Below are positions 7,555 to 17,191 of a stretch of DNA of 64,000 nucleotides, piece after piece. The stretch is from Desulfovibrio piger (GTDB lineage Bacteria > Desulfobacterota > Desulfovibrionia > Desulfovibrionales > Desulfovibrionaceae). The translations under genes and the position numbers were made by a program. Each line of letters starts with the position of its first letter. The stretch's first letter is position 1. The stretch covers positions 1 through 64,000 of the forward strand of contig NZ_JABAFY010000005.1 of the NCBI RefSeq assembly GCF_012843875.1, given 5' to 3'. Below the pieces are notes generated by a model. That model made no database searches. It saw only the letters and a list, made by a program, of their open reading frames with translations, and was not told where the DNA came from.

Positions 7555-8607
7555 CTAGGGCAGCATGGGCGCGGCGTTGAGGCCGCAGTCCACGGGCAGG
7601 CCGCACATAAGGTTGGCATTGGCCAGGGCCTGGCCGGAGGCGCCGCGGCAGAGGTTGTCGATGGCCGAGACCACGATGAGGCGGTTGGTACGCGGGTCCA
7701 CCACCAGGCCGAGGTCGCAGAACATGCTGCCGCGCACGAAGCGGGTCTCGGGCAGCTTGCCCTTGGGCAGCACGCGGACCCAGGGGCTCTGGGCCCAGGT
7801 CTCGCAGTAGGCGGCGTGGACTTCGTCCAGGGTGGTGCCGGGCTTGCGCAGGGTGGTGTAGATGGTGGACAGGATGCCGCGCACCATGGGCACCAGATGC
7901 GGGTTGAAGGAGACGCGCACGTCGCAACCGGCGGCGCGGCTGTATTCCTGCTCGATCTCGGGGGTATGGCGGTGCTTGCCCAGACCGTAGGCGCGGAAGG
8001 TGTCGTAGACTTCGCAGAACAGGGAGGGCACCACGGGCTTGCGGCCCGCGCCGGAGGTACCGGACTTGGAGTCGATGACGATGTTGTCCGGCGAGATCAG
8101 GCCATGCTTGAAGGCTGCGTACAGGCCCAGGATGGCCGACGAGGGATAACAGCCGGGGTTGGCCACCAGGCGGGCCTTGGCGGTCTCGGCGGCGTAGAGC
8201 TCGGGCAGGCCGTAGACGGCCTCGGGCAGCAGCTCGCGACGGGTGTGGGGCACATACCAGTCTTCATAGACATTGACGTCACGCAGGCGGAAGTCGGCGG
8301 AAAGGTCGATGACACGGGTCCCGGCCTCCAGCAGTTCGCCGGCCATCTCCATGGCCTTGCCGTGGGGCACGGCCAGGAAGACCAGGTCGCAGCGGCGGGC
8401 GGCTTCCTTGGCATCGAAGATGCTGATGACCACGTCAGAACCGGGCAGACCTTCGAGGAAGGGATAGAACTCGCCCAGGCGCAGGCCGGATTCGGTACGG
8501 GAACAGGCCATCTCCAGTTTCATGCGGGGGTGGCTGGCCAGCAGCCGGGCCAGTTCCATGCCGGTGTACCCGGTGACGCCCACAAGACCCACTTTGAATA
8601 TCTTCAT
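7555..8607 (-). CDS. argC: N-acetyl-gamma-glutamyl-phosphate reductase
   Basis: ArgC reduces N-acetylglutamyl phosphate to the semialdehyde with NADPH, the third step of arginine synthesis. The 350-residue protein starts with the nucleotide-binding VGLVGVTGYTGMEL, and contains the catalytic cysteine in ANPGCYPSS and DSKSGTSGAGR just after it. The ATG at 8607 is chosen because GGAGAGGG lies directly before it. An ATG 33 bases further upstream lacks this. It lies between the DUF1844 gene and hypD with gaps of about 12 bases, so it is co-transcribed with them. Confidence 0.96.
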   Translation of the reverse strand: MKIFKVGLVGVTGYTGMELARLLASHPRMKLEMACSRTESGLRLGEFYPFLEGLPGSDVVISIFDAKEAARRCDLVFLAVPHGKAMEMAGELLEAGTRVIDLSADFRLRDVNVYEDWYVPHTRRELLPEAVYGLPELYAAETAKARLVANPGCYPSSAILGLYAAFKHGLISPDNIVIDSKSGTSGAGRKPVVPSLFCEVYDTFRAYGLGKHRHTPEIEQEYSRAAGCDVRVSFNPHLVPMVRGILSTIYTTLRKPGTTLDEVHAAYCETWAQSPWVRVLPKGKLPETRFVRGSMFCDLGLVVDPRTNRLIVVSAIDNLCRGASGQALANANLMCGLPVDCGLNAAPMLP

Positions 8608-8618
8608 CTCCCTCTCCT

Positions 8619-8915
8619 TTATTTGCTGTCCGGGCCGCATTTGATGACGTATTTCATGCGCAATTCGTAAAGGATGCTCTCCAGCATCTTGCGCTCCTGT
8701 TCGTCCAGCCCCTTGGTGGTCTTTTCATGCAGCATCTCCAGCATGCTGATGCTGTGCCGGGCAAGTTCCGGCTGCTGGCTGGTCTGGCCGGTCTCGGGGT
8801 CGGCCACCTCGCCCAGATGCACGAGGGCGGCGGACGCCAGGGAAAGGACGAAGGTGGAGAAGGTCACTTCCGGCAGGGGGCCCTTGCCGCCGCAACCGCA
8901 TTGGTTCTGACTCAT
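8619..8915 (-). CDS. DUF1844 family small protein
   Basis: The 98-residue protein starts with a Cys/Gly motif (CGCGGKG) followed by the typical DUF1844 sequence: FSTFVLSLASAALVHLGE, a PETGQ turn, and a helical C-terminal part with KMLESILYELRMKYV. Function of the family is not known. A good AGGAG ribosome site lies before the ATG. It sits between an aminotransferase gene and argC on the minus strand. Confidence 0.85.
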   Translation of the reverse strand: MSQNQCGCGGKGPLPEVTFSTFVLSLASAALVHLGEVADPETGQTSQQPELARHSISMLEMLHEKTTKGLDEQERKMLESILYELRMKYVIKCGPDSK

Positions 8916-8997
8916 GCTGTTCTCCTGCTGATGCGTTCCGGGGGCCGTCCGGCAGCCCCGAAAGCGGTGCGGCCGCCGCAGCGGCCGCTGCTGTGAT

Positions 8998-10185
8998 CTA
9001 GCGGACGGCGGGGCAGCTCACGGGCGTGCCGGGCGTCACTTCGAGGGCGGCACGGTACACGGCCAGGCCCTGTTCGAGGTAGTTGCGCGCGCCGATGTAG
9101 CCGCCGGCGTCCACGATGCTGCGTTCCAGGGCGTAGAGGCCCGCGGCCACGTCGGCCCAGTCCACCCAGCCCATGTGGCCGATGCGCACGATGCGGCCCT
9201 TGAGCTGGTCCTGTCCGCCGGCCATGTAGATGCCGTGCTTTTCGGCAGCCAGGCGCAGGACCTCATTGCCGTCCACGCCTTCGGGCAGCAGCACGCTGGT
9301 GATGCCCCAGGCGAAGTCATCGGGCGCCAGCAGTTCCAGGCCCATGGCCTTGACGGCGGCACGGGTGAACATGGTCAGGGCCCACTGCTTGCGGTAGACG
9401 GCATCCAGGCCGCCGGCCAGCAGCATCTTCAGGCTCACGTCCAGGCCCACGATGAGGTTCACGGGCGTGGTGAAACGGGTCTGGTTCTTGAGCACGTTGT
9501 CGCGTTCGCGGCACAGGTCGAAATAGAAGCAGCCGGTACCGGTCTTTTCGGCCTTGTCCCAGGCGCGGGCGGAAAGGGCCAGCAGGGCCAGGCCGGGGGG
9601 CAGCATCAGGCCTTTCTGGGAGCCGGTGACCAGGCAGTCCACGCCCCACTGGTCCATGGGGCAGGGAGAGAGGCTGACACCGGAGATGCCGTCCACCACG
9701 CAGAGCACGTTGCGGGTGCGGGTGATGGCCGCCACCTCGCGCACGGGATGGAGCACGCCGGTGGAGGTCTCGGACATCTGGATCAGCACGCCGCGGATGT
9801 CGGGATCGGCGTCCAGGGCGGCGGCCACGTCCCCGGCCTTGACGGCCTGTCCCCAGGGGGCGGACAGCACGGTGCATTCCAGACCGCGGGAGCGGGCGAT
9901 CTCCACCCAGCGCTCGCCGAACTTGCCGGCTTCGGCCACCAGCACTTTCTCACCGGGGGCGAACAGGTTGTAGACGGCGGCGGTCATGGCGCCGCTACCG
10001 GAGCAGGACAGGGGCAGGACGGGCTGCGTGGTGCCGAAAAGCTCGCGCAGGTGGCCCTGTACGCGCTGCATGATTTCCTTGAACTGGCCCTTGCGGTGGT
10101 GGATCATGTCCTGGGCCAGAGCAAGGCGGACTTCTTCGGGCAGGGGCGTGGGGCCGGGGGTCAGGAGGCGTTTTTTGTTGAGCAT
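8998..10185 (-). CDS. Class V (AGXT-type) aminotransferase
   Basis: The 395-residue protein is a pyridoxal-phosphate enzyme of the alanine/serine-glyoxylate aminotransferase group. It shows the N-terminal TPGPTPLPEEV, the Gly-rich SCSGSGAMTAA phosphate site near residue 65, VVDGISG with the cofactor Asp near 168, and the Schiff-base lysine in GSQKGLMLPPG near 196. Exact substrates cannot be told; alanine, serine or phosphoserine-like roles are all possible. A GC-rich hairpin (8969-8988) without a T-run follows the stop. AAGGA precedes the ATG. It is 21 bases downstream of the methyltransferase gene. Confidence 0.88.
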   Translation of the reverse strand: MLNKKRLLTPGPTPLPEEVRLALAQDMIHHRKGQFKEIMQRVQGHLRELFGTTQPVLPLSCSGSGAMTAAVYNLFAPGEKVLVAEAGKFGERWVEIARSRGLECTVLSAPWGQAVKAGDVAAALDADPDIRGVLIQMSETSTGVLHPVREVAAITRTRNVLCVVDGISGVSLSPCPMDQWGVDCLVTGSQKGLMLPPGLALLALSARAWDKAEKTGTGCFYFDLCRERDNVLKNQTRFTTPVNLIVGLDVSLKMLLAGGLDAVYRKQWALTMFTRAAVKAMGLELLAPDDFAWGITSVLLPEGVDGNEVLRLAAEKHGIYMAGGQDQLKGRIVRIGHMGWVDWADVAAGLYALERSIVDAGGYIGARNYLEQGLAVYRAALEVTPGTPVSCPAVR

Positions 10186-10206
10186 GATGCGTCCTTTATG
10201 CGCCGC

Positions 10207-11400
10207 TTACGGCAGCAGATGCGCGATGAAACATTTGAGATAGGCTGTCTCGGGCATGGCAGCATGCACGGGATGGTCCGCACCCTGTCCGCCCGCATAG
10301 AGGATGCGGGCCTGCCACTTGCGGCGGGCGGCGGCCTGCTGCACGCAGGAACGCAGGGACTCGGCGGGCAGGTGGTGTGAACAGGAACAGCTTACAAAGA
10401 CACCGCCCGGCGTCAAGAGCTGCATGGCCAGGGCATTGATCTTGCGGTAGGCGGCCAGGCCCTGGGCAAAGTCCTTGCGGCGCTTGATGAAGGCGGGCGG
10501 ATCCAGGCAGATGAGCGAGAAGCGGCGGCCCTGGGCGTCCAGCTCGGCCAGACGTTCGAAGGCATCGCCGCACAGGCCTTCGATGGCCTTGGTGCGGGCC
10601 AGTTCGGGCGCGTTGCGGGCCGCGTTCTCCGTGGCCAGGGCCAGGGCCTGCGGCGAGGCGTCCAGGAAGGTCACGGAACGGGCACCGGCAGCGGCGGCCG
10701 TCCCGCCGAAGCCGCCGGCGTAGCAGAAGATGTCCAGCACGTCGGCGCCTGCGGCGTAGCGGGCGGCCTCGCGGCGGTTGCGGCGCTGGTCATAGAACCA
10801 GCCGGTCTTCTGGCCGCCCTGCAGGGGGGCCCGGAAGATGCAGCCGTTTTCCGGCACTTCCAGCACGTCGGGCACCGGGCCCTCGCTCTCGTTCTCGCGG
10901 GGCAGGCCTTCCAGCGAACGGGCGGCGATATCATTGTCCCAAAGGATGGAGCGGGGCTGCAAAAGTTCGCCCAGCACTTCGCGCAGTTCTTCCTTGCGGG
11001 CTTCCATGCCCCAGGTGCCGACCTGCACGGTGAGGTGGTCGCCGAAACGGTCCATGACCAGGCCGGGCAGCAGATCGCCCTCGCCGTGGCACAGGCGGTA
11101 CCAGGGCTGGTTGTAGAGGCGCTGGCGCAGGCCCAGGGCGCTTTGCAGACGCTGGCGCAGCAGGTCCGCGTCCAGGGGCAGGTCGGCCTTGCGGCTGTAG
11201 AGGCGGGCGCAGATGAGCGAATGCGGGTTGACGAAGACGCTGCCCAGCACGGCCCCGCGCGCGTCGCGCAGGGTGGCGTTCTCGCCGGGCTCAAAGTCGG
11301 GCAGGGGACTTTTGGCGCTGTCTATCTCGTTGCTGAAAATCCACAGGTGGCCGGCACGGATGCGGCGGTCTTCCCCTTTTTTCAGCCAAAGTGTCTTCAT
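10207..11400 (-). CDS. Class I SAM-dependent rRNA methyltransferase, RlmI-like
   Basis: The protein (397 residues) begins with a PUA-type RNA-binding domain (VWLKKG-like start, HLWIFSNEI) followed by a middle EEHAD-type region and a Rossmann methyltransferase domain with DIFCYAGGFG (SAM motif I), CLDPPAF (motif IV) and SCSCSHH. This matches the RlmI/RlmK family that makes 5-methylcytosine in 23S rRNA. Start at 11400 is chosen because GGGAG lies seven bases before it. It is the first gene of the minus-strand run down to hypD. Confidence 0.88.
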   Translation of the reverse strand: MKTLWLKKGEDRRIRAGHLWIFSNEIDSAKSPLPDFEPGENATLRDARGAVLGSVFVNPHSLICARLYSRKADLPLDADLLRQRLQSALGLRQRLYNQPWYRLCHGEGDLLPGLVMDRFGDHLTVQVGTWGMEARKEELREVLGELLQPRSILWDNDIAARSLEGLPRENESEGPVPDVLEVPENGCIFRAPLQGGQKTGWFYDQRRNRREAARYAAGADVLDIFCYAGGFGGTAAAAGARSVTFLDASPQALALATENAARNAPELARTKAIEGLCGDAFERLAELDAQGRRFSLICLDPPAFIKRRKDFAQGLAAYRKINALAMQLLTPGGVFVSCSCSHHLPAESLRSCVQQAAARRKWQARILYAGGQGADHPVHAAMPETAYLKCFIAHLLP

Positions 11401-11579
11401 GGTAACTCCCGATGGGCAAAAAAGTTTGGCAGCGCGGGCAGGAGGCATCCTGTCCGATGCCGCACAGATGACTATGGCTGAAAAATGGATTTTTCGCCAG
11501 CACCATGATGCCCCCGAGCCCTGCGGGAGGGAGCGCCTTGCCGGCACCGGACGATCCTGCGCCTTCTGCTGCAGGGACG

Positions 11580-11610
11580 AAAAAAAGAACGCTCCCCGAA
11601 GGGAGCGTTC
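11580..11610 (-). terminator. Intrinsic terminator after the AsmA-like gene
   Basis: A perfect ten-pair stem (GAACGCTCCC with GGGAGCGTTC) and CGAA/TTCG loop is followed on the minus strand by T-rich sequence. It lies 55 bases beyond the stop of the 11665-13206 gene. Confidence 0.85.
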
Positions 11611-11664
11611 CTGTCAGTCAGGGCAGGGCCCAGGGAGCGGCGGGCCCCTGCGGCCGGTGAGGGC

Positions 11665-13206
11665 CTAGCGGGCCATAAGGGCCTTCATCTGCTCCGGCAG
11701 GGACTTTTCACCGGGCGTTGCCGTGATCGCCAGCATGCGGCCCAGGGCGGCGGGATCGAGGAACTGGATCCAGGGCATGAGCTGGGCCGGGTCCTCGCTG
11801 CGGATGGACAGGCTGCCGGGGCGGGCCAGGAAGGTCTGGATGGCTTCCGCATCAGCGGGATCACCGAGGTCTCTGCTCAAAGAGGCCCCCAGCAGGGGCA
11901 TCATGGCTTCCATGGCCTCGGGACGGGGATCGATATTGTAGGCCAGGACAGCCATCAGACCATGATCGTGCAGATCCAGCGACAGGTCGGAGACGGCGGC
12001 ATCCATCATGCTCGGGTCTTCACTGAAGAAGTCGTAGGCATAGTCCAGATCGGCCAGGCCTTCCAGGCTCAGGCGGCCCGTCTGGCGCAGGAGGTCCTTA
12101 CCGGCAGCGCCCGTCTTTCCCAGGGTATCGTCCTGCCACTTGAGGGCGATGCGCTCCTTGCCCGGGATGGCGAACATCTCGCGGAAGGGCCTGGTGGAAA
12201 AGTCGCAGGTCAGGCTGCTCTTGAAATGATGGGGGGCGAGCCCCAGCCAGTCGAACTGCATATCGCTGGCATGGAACAGGTTCTCGTTCGTCCTGCCGGG
12301 CGATTCGATAATGTCGACATCCCTGATGGCCAGCTGACCGAAGAGGGGCCGGGTCATCATCTGCTTGCCGGCGGCATCCTTCCGGGGCCGCGCGGCTTCC
12401 AGGATCAGGACTTCGAGCTGGGGTTCGAATGCCTCGACGGAGAGATCGTCGGCACGGCGGACCAGGCTGAGGAAACGCCCGAACCAGTCAGCGCTGGGCA
12501 GGAAGATGTCGCGGATCTCCAGCTTGCCCATCTTGAACGCGCCTTCGGACCGGATGATGACCTCGGTGGCATCCATAGTCATCCGCTTCCAGGTACGGCG
12601 GTCCACGCCTTCGATGCTGACGGCGGCGACGGAGCTCTGCATCGGCGTTTCGGGGGCCGTGCTGCTGATGTGGACGGGCCCGTAGGTGACCTTCTCCGCG
12701 ATGATGGAGATCATGAATTCACCCTCGGGCACCTGCTGCCCGTTCAGCAGACGCTTGAGCACAGCGGCGTCCATGGCCACAGGGCCGGAGGTGAGGGCCT
12801 CCACCGTGCAGGTCATGGGCTCTCCCGGTATCAAAGATTTCTCGATAAGATCACGTCCTGTGGCGCTGGAGAACAGGGGCGCGTCCCCTGCGGCGGGCAG
12901 GATGCTGTCCCGCAGGAAGGGCACGCAGGCCAGGACGAAGCGGGGGCTGAGCGTCATGGTGGCTTCTTTCAGGACCGTGTCGTACGTGCGCTGGTCGGAG
13001 ATACGGATGTTGCCGAGTTTCAGGGTGAAGCTCAGGGGATTGATGTCCACCGTATCGATACTGCAGATGGTGGCGTCGGGATTGACATTGCGCAGGGCAT
13101 CCCGGACGGCCTGTTCCACCAGAGGCTTGCAGGCGAACAATCCCCCCACGACGGCGAGGACACAGATGATGAGTGCGGCCGACAGGCCTTTCGCTGTTTT
13201 CGACAT
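11665..13206 (-). CDS. Membrane-anchored protein of unknown function, AsmA/DUF748-like
   Basis: The 513-residue protein has one N-terminal hydrophobic segment (about residues 9-26) acting as signal anchor, then a large domain expected in the periplasm. The part SIDTVDINPLSFTLKLGNIRISD shortly after the anchor resembles the start of AsmA/DUF748-type proteins that span the periplasm, but similarity is weak and is my impression only. A short string LFAC at the end of the anchor is not a good lipobox. AAGGAA before the ATG at 13206 sets the start. It has its own terminator and follows the nad operon on the same strand. Confidence 0.6.
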   Translation of the reverse strand: MSKTAKGLSAALIICVLAVVGGLFACKPLVEQAVRDALRNVNPDATICSIDTVDINPLSFTLKLGNIRISDQRTYDTVLKEATMTLSPRFVLACVPFLRDSILPAAGDAPLFSSATGRDLIEKSLIPGEPMTCTVEALTSGPVAMDAAVLKRLLNGQQVPEGEFMISIIAEKVTYGPVHISSTAPETPMQSSVAAVSIEGVDRRTWKRMTMDATEVIIRSEGAFKMGKLEIRDIFLPSADWFGRFLSLVRRADDLSVEAFEPQLEVLILEAARPRKDAAGKQMMTRPLFGQLAIRDVDIIESPGRTNENLFHASDMQFDWLGLAPHHFKSSLTCDFSTRPFREMFAIPGKERIALKWQDDTLGKTGAAGKDLLRQTGRLSLEGLADLDYAYDFFSEDPSMMDAAVSDLSLDLHDHGLMAVLAYNIDPRPEAMEAMMPLLGASLSRDLGDPADAEAIQTFLARPGSLSIRSEDPAQLMPWIQFLDPAALGRMLAITATPGEKSLPEQMKALMAR

Positions 13207-13325
13207 GGCAGTAGTTCCTTGGAAAAAAGGATGGATGGCCCCTGTTGAGAGTGGGGCTTTTTTCAAAATAGCCGGGCTTCGGCTGCTTGTACAGAAAAAA
13301 AGCCTGGAGGACGCGGAAACGGAAA

Positions 13326-13351
13326 GCGCCGTGGCCCGAAGACCACGGCGC
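13326..13351 (-). terminator. Hairpin at the end of the nad operon
   Basis: A nine-pair stem (GCGCCGTGG with CCACGGCGC) lies 24 bases beyond the nadB stop. The next T-run is some 30 bases further on the minus strand. Another small stem at 13270-13284 is followed by ATTTTG. One of the two probably ends the nad transcript. Confidence 0.5.
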
Positions 13352-13374
13352 GTTGTCGCTGGGAGGGGGAAAGG

Positions 13375-14973
13375 CTAGTCCACGCGATGGTGGCAGCCGA
13401 TGCTGTTCTTGTTGCGCATGGCGGCCTGGGTGATGACGTAGGCCGTCTGGGAGCCGTGGAAAAGATCCACCAGCGGCTTGGAGATGCGCGTGCCCTTGTA
13501 GAAGTCGTGGATATGACGCACCAGGTCGCGCATGTCTTCGAAAGCCCGGCGCAGGCGGGCCTTGGAGCGCGAGATGCCCACGTAGTTCCACATGGTGTTG
13601 CGGATGTTGGCCCAGTCCTGGGCCACCAGGGCCGGGTCGTCATGGTGTTCGTTACCTTCGTGGCGCCAGTCGGGGATGGCGGCTGCCAGGGCGCGGGGGA
13701 TGGCTTCGCGGCCGGAGGCCGTGATGCGCGCCAGGTGCTGGCCGCAGCTCTGGCCCCAGACGGCGGCTTCCAGCAGGGAAGTGCTGGCCAGACGGTTGGC
13801 GCCGTGCAGGCCGGTGCAGGCGCACTCACCGATGGCGTACAGGCCGGGCATGGACGTACGGCCGAAGGTGTCGGTGAGGATGCCGCCGCAGAAGTAGTGG
13901 GCCGCGGGCACCACGGGGATGGGCTCCTTGCGGATGTCGATGCCGATCTCAAGGCACTGGTTGAAGACCGTGGGGAAGCGCGTGGGCAGATCCTGCTTGA
14001 CGCCGCTCACATCAAGGTACAGGCAGGGCACGCCCCGGCGCAGCATCTCTTCCACCATGGCCTGGGCCACCACGTCACGGGGGGCCAGGTCGCCGCGCTT
14101 GTCGTGGCGGAGCATGAAGGCCTCGCCGCGGTCGTCCAGCAGACGGGCGCCCTCACCGCGCATGGCCTCGGTGATGAGCGGACGGCGGTAGCTGCGTTCC
14201 TCATACAGGGCCGTGGGATGGAACTGCATGAATTCCAGGTTGGCCAGTTCCACACCGGCGCGGAAGGCCATGGAGATGCCCGCCCCCACACAGCCGGGAG
14301 CGTTGGTGGAGTGCAGGAAGACCTGCCCCACGCCGCCGGTGGCCAGGACGGTCCAGTCGGCCAGGATGGTCTCGGGCTCGCCGGTCTCGGCATTGAGCAC
14401 GTAGGCGCCCAGGCAGCGGTTGGTGACGCTGTAGCGGTACTGGGAGTTCTTGGCGTGGTGGTGGGTGGTCAGCAGGTCGATGGCCGAATGGTTGTGCAGG
14501 CAGGTGATGCGCGGATGGATCTTCACCTGGGCGGCCAGGCCGTCCATGAGGGCGCGGCCGGAATAGTCGGCCTTGTGGAGGATGCGGTGGGCACCGTGAC
14601 CGCCTTCGCGGGTGAGGTTGTAGGTGCCGTCCTCGTTGCGGTCAAAATCGACCCCGGCGCGCTCGATGAGCATATTGTCCACGCAGTCGGGGCCCTGACG
14701 GCAGAGGAAGCGCACGGCGCGGTTGTTGTTGTAGCGGTGGCCCGCCACGAGGATGTCGTGCTCCAGGGCGCGGGCTTCGGCGTCACGGGGGGTATCTGCG
14801 GCCTTGTAGATGATGCCGCCCTGGGCCAGAGGGGTGTTGCCGTCGTCCAGGTCGGGACCGGCGTTGATGAGCAGCACGTCACGCCCGGCATCGGCCAGGG
14901 TAAGGGCGGCAGTACAACCGGCGATGCCGGAACCGATGATCAGGATGGTGACGTGACGACGTGTCGAGCTCAT
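13375..14973 (-). CDS. nadB: L-aspartate oxidase
   Basis: NadB oxidises L-aspartate to iminoaspartate, the first step of NAD synthesis. In anaerobes fumarate is the likely electron acceptor. The 532-residue flavoprotein shows the FAD dinucleotide motif IIGSGIAGCTAALTLADAG, PLAQGGI near residue 53, the flavin-binding ATGGVGQVF, and the conserved HPTALYEE and GEGARLL blocks near residues 245 and 270. The C-terminal helical domain is complete. It is the last gene of the operon nadC-nadA-nadB. Confidence 0.96.
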   Translation of the reverse strand: MSSTRRHVTILIIGSGIAGCTAALTLADAGRDVLLINAGPDLDDGNTPLAQGGIIYKAADTPRDAEARALEHDILVAGHRYNNNRAVRFLCRQGPDCVDNMLIERAGVDFDRNEDGTYNLTREGGHGAHRILHKADYSGRALMDGLAAQVKIHPRITCLHNHSAIDLLTTHHHAKNSQYRYSVTNRCLGAYVLNAETGEPETILADWTVLATGGVGQVFLHSTNAPGCVGAGISMAFRAGVELANLEFMQFHPTALYEERSYRRPLITEAMRGEGARLLDDRGEAFMLRHDKRGDLAPRDVVAQAMVEEMLRRGVPCLYLDVSGVKQDLPTRFPTVFNQCLEIGIDIRKEPIPVVPAAHYFCGGILTDTFGRTSMPGLYAIGECACTGLHGANRLASTSLLEAAVWGQSCGQHLARITASGREAIPRALAAAIPDWRHEGNEHHDDPALVAQDWANIRNTMWNYVGISRSKARLRRAFEDMRDLVRHIHDFYKGTRISKPLVDLFHGSQTAYVITQAAMRNKNSIGCHHRVD

Positions 14974-14994
14974 CTTGACTCCTTGTTTCTTGCG

Positions 14995-16065
14995 CTAGCG
15001 TTGGGCCGCGCATACCTGGAGCATGCGGGTCAGGGATGCCCGGGCGGGCGCCAGCTGCTCGTCCTGCAATGTCATGATGGGGGCTGTGCCGGCAGCGACG
15101 CCTTGCAGGCAGGCCAGCAGGTTTTCTTCGGTGACCTTGGCCATGTCGGGGCAGATGGCGGGCGCCAGAGGCTCGATCCGGCAGCGTCCGGCAAAGCGGT
15201 CACGCAGGCGGTGGACGAGGTTGGTCTCCGTGCCGATGATCAGGGTGCCGCCTTCGCCGGCGGCCTTTTCCGCTTCCTTGATGAGGTAGGAGGTGGAGCC
15301 GGAGCCGTCGCACAGGCCGATGAGCTCGGGACGGCATTCGGGATGGGCCAGCACGCGGCAGCCGGGATAGGCGGCCCGGGCGGCCTGCACGCTTTCGGGA
15401 CGCAGGTGGCCGTGGATGGCGCAGCAGCCCGGCCAGAGCAGCAGGCGGCGGCAGGCGGCGGCACTGCCGGGCCGGCGTTCGCTCTCGGCCAGGCCGTTTT
15501 TGCCGCTCAGGCGCAGCACGTGCCAGTCATCGGGGCCCAGGCCAAGCTGCAGGCCCGTGTTGCGGCCCAGGTGCTTGTCGGGCATGAAGAGCACGGCGCC
15601 GTCGGGCCCGGCTTCTTCCAGGGCCCAGGCCAGCATGGTGCGGGCATTGGCCGAGGTGCAGACAGCCCCGCCGAATTCGCCCACCACGGCCTTGAGGGCC
15701 AGGGTGGTGTTCACATAGGCCAGGGGCACGATCTTGCGGCCTGTGGCCTGCAACTGCAGCAGCACGGTACGGGCGAGCCCGGCCGGCGTCATGAGCGACA
15801 TCATGCAGTTGGCGTCCCAGGCGGGCATATGCACGCTCTGGCCCGGTTTGGCCAGCAGGGCCGCGGATTCGCCCATGAAGTACACGCCGCAGAACACGAT
15901 GTGCTCGGCATCGATGCCTTCGATGCGGCGGGCCAGTTCCAGGGAGTCCCCGGTCACATCACAATGCCGCACCACATCATCATGCTGGTAATGGTGCCCC
16001 ATGATGCACAGGCGGTCGCCCAGTCCTTGCTTGATGGCCGTAATGGCGTCGGAGAATCGAGACAT
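14995..16065 (-). CDS. nadA: Quinolinate synthase
   Basis: NadA condenses iminoaspartate with dihydroxyacetone phosphate to quinolinate, using a 4Fe-4S cluster. The 356-residue protein has the substrate motif MGHHYQHDDV and three cluster cysteines spaced as in the family: AVCTSANA (near residue 139), WPGCCAIHGH (near 215) and PAICPDM (near 310). ATG at 16065 has AAAGGA before it and begins the homologous part. It lies between nadC and nadB with gaps of about 22 bases. Confidence 0.95.
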   Translation of the reverse strand: MSRFSDAITAIKQGLGDRLCIMGHHYQHDDVVRHCDVTGDSLELARRIEGIDAEHIVFCGVYFMGESAALLAKPGQSVHMPAWDANCMMSLMTPAGLARTVLLQLQATGRKIVPLAYVNTTLALKAVVGEFGGAVCTSANARTMLAWALEEAGPDGAVLFMPDKHLGRNTGLQLGLGPDDWHVLRLSGKNGLAESERRPGSAAACRRLLLWPGCCAIHGHLRPESVQAARAAYPGCRVLAHPECRPELIGLCDGSGSTSYLIKEAEKAAGEGGTLIIGTETNLVHRLRDRFAGRCRIEPLAPAICPDMAKVTEENLLACLQGVAAGTAPIMTLQDEQLAPARASLTRMLQVCAAQR

Positions 16066-16088
16066 GGTTTCCTTTGGGTTGGGGATGA

Positions 16089-16988
16089 TCAGGCGTTGGC
16101 CAGGGTCATGCTGAAGTCGGCAGCCACGGCGGAATGCGTCAGGCGGCCCACGGAAATGAAATCGGGATGGCGGGGACCGGTGAGGGCGATGCCGCGGATG
16201 GTCTCCAGGGTCACGCCGCCGCTCACTTCGGCCTCGATGTGGGCGGGCACCAGCTCCAGGGCCTGGCCCAGCAGGGGCGCGCCCATGTTGTCCATCATGA
16301 TGCGGTCGGCCCCGGCGGCCACGGCTTCGCGCACATGGTCGAGGGTGCGGCATTCCACCTCGATGGGCGGGCAGGGGGAGTAGGTCTCACGCAGGCGGGC
16401 CACGGCGCGGGTGATGGAACCGGCGGCATCGATGTGGTTGTCCTTGAGCATGAGCATCTCCACCAGGTTCTTGCGGTGGTTGCAGCCGCCACCGGCCTGG
16501 ACGGCGTATTTTTCGGGCCAGCGCAGGCAGGGCGTGGTCTTGCGGGTATCCAGCAGGCGGACCCCGGTGCCTTCCAGCTCGCGCACATAGCGGGCCGTGA
16601 GGTTGGCGATGCCCGAAAGGTGGGTGATGAAATTGAGGATGACCCGCTCGGCCTTGAGCAGGACGATGGCCGGGCCCTCCATGCGGACGACCTCGGTCAT
16701 GGCCGGGACGGTGGAGGCCTCCTCCACCAGCATCTCCACGTGCGGGTCGGCGCCCATGACCTCGAAGACCTCGTGGATGACGGGCAGGCCCACCACGTGG
16801 GTGTCTTCCTTGGCGCGGATGACGGCATGCATGGGTGCGTCAGCGGCAAAAAGGCCTTGGGCGGTCAGGTCGGGGCCGTCCTCATCCAGGGCCAGTTCTA
16901 TGGAACGACGCAGATAGCGTCGGCCTTCGTCGGAAAAAAACGTGCTCCAGGGTGTGAACATTCTTCTTGTCCCGTCTATGGTGTGCAT
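16089..16988 (-). CDS. nadC: Nicotinate-nucleotide pyrophosphorylase (quinolinate phosphoribosyltransferase)
   Basis: NadC turns quinolinate and PRPP into nicotinate mononucleotide with loss of CO2. The protein shows the N-terminal ALDEDGPDLT block, the PRPP/quinolinate site LDTRKTTPCLR, GGGCNHRKNL, LKDNHI and VECRTLDHV, and the C-terminal EVSGGV. The start is uncertain. The ATG at 16988 (299 residues) fits family length. In-frame ATGs at 17015 and 16961 are alternatives. None has a strong ribosome site. First gene of the nad operon, divergent from mgtE. Confidence 0.94.
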   Translation of the reverse strand: MHTIDGTRRMFTPWSTFFSDEGRRYLRRSIELALDEDGPDLTAQGLFAADAPMHAVIRAKEDTHVVGLPVIHEVFEVMGADPHVEMLVEEASTVPAMTEVVRMEGPAIVLLKAERVILNFITHLSGIANLTARYVRELEGTGVRLLDTRKTTPCLRWPEKYAVQAGGGCNHRKNLVEMLMLKDNHIDAAGSITRAVARLRETYSPCPPIEVECRTLDHVREAVAAGADRIMMDNMGAPLLGQALELVPAHIEAEVSGGVTLETIRGIALTGPRHPDFISVGRLTHSAVAADFSMTLANA

Positions 16989-17191
16989 GGTAAGCCCTGC
17001 GCATAAGCACGGCATTACATAGTGATAAATGGCCCGTTGGGGCGCGTCAAGTTTGAGAGCTTTTTCACAACAGCGCAGCAAAAAAGCATTCTTTTTGTCA
17101 CCAAGATGCTGTATGATACCGCCGTGTTGTGGGAGAAGTCCGTCGGGCAGGCAGAGGCCCGGCACGCGTACAGACGAGGGAGCTGATTGCC

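Noticed and set aside
6133-8670. An 845-codon plus-strand frame over hypD and argC.
   Set aside because: Same shadow pattern. hypD and argC on the other strand are certain.
13387-16383. A 998-codon plus-strand frame opposite nadB and nadA.
   Set aside because: Composition (Gly/His/Val/Gln) is that of a shadow frame, and the opposite strand has complete nadA and nadB with all active-site motifs.
16989-17191. A magnesium-sensing (M-box) leader before mgtE.
   Set aside because: The conserved M-box blocks are absent. Control probably lies in the protein's own Mg-sensing domain.
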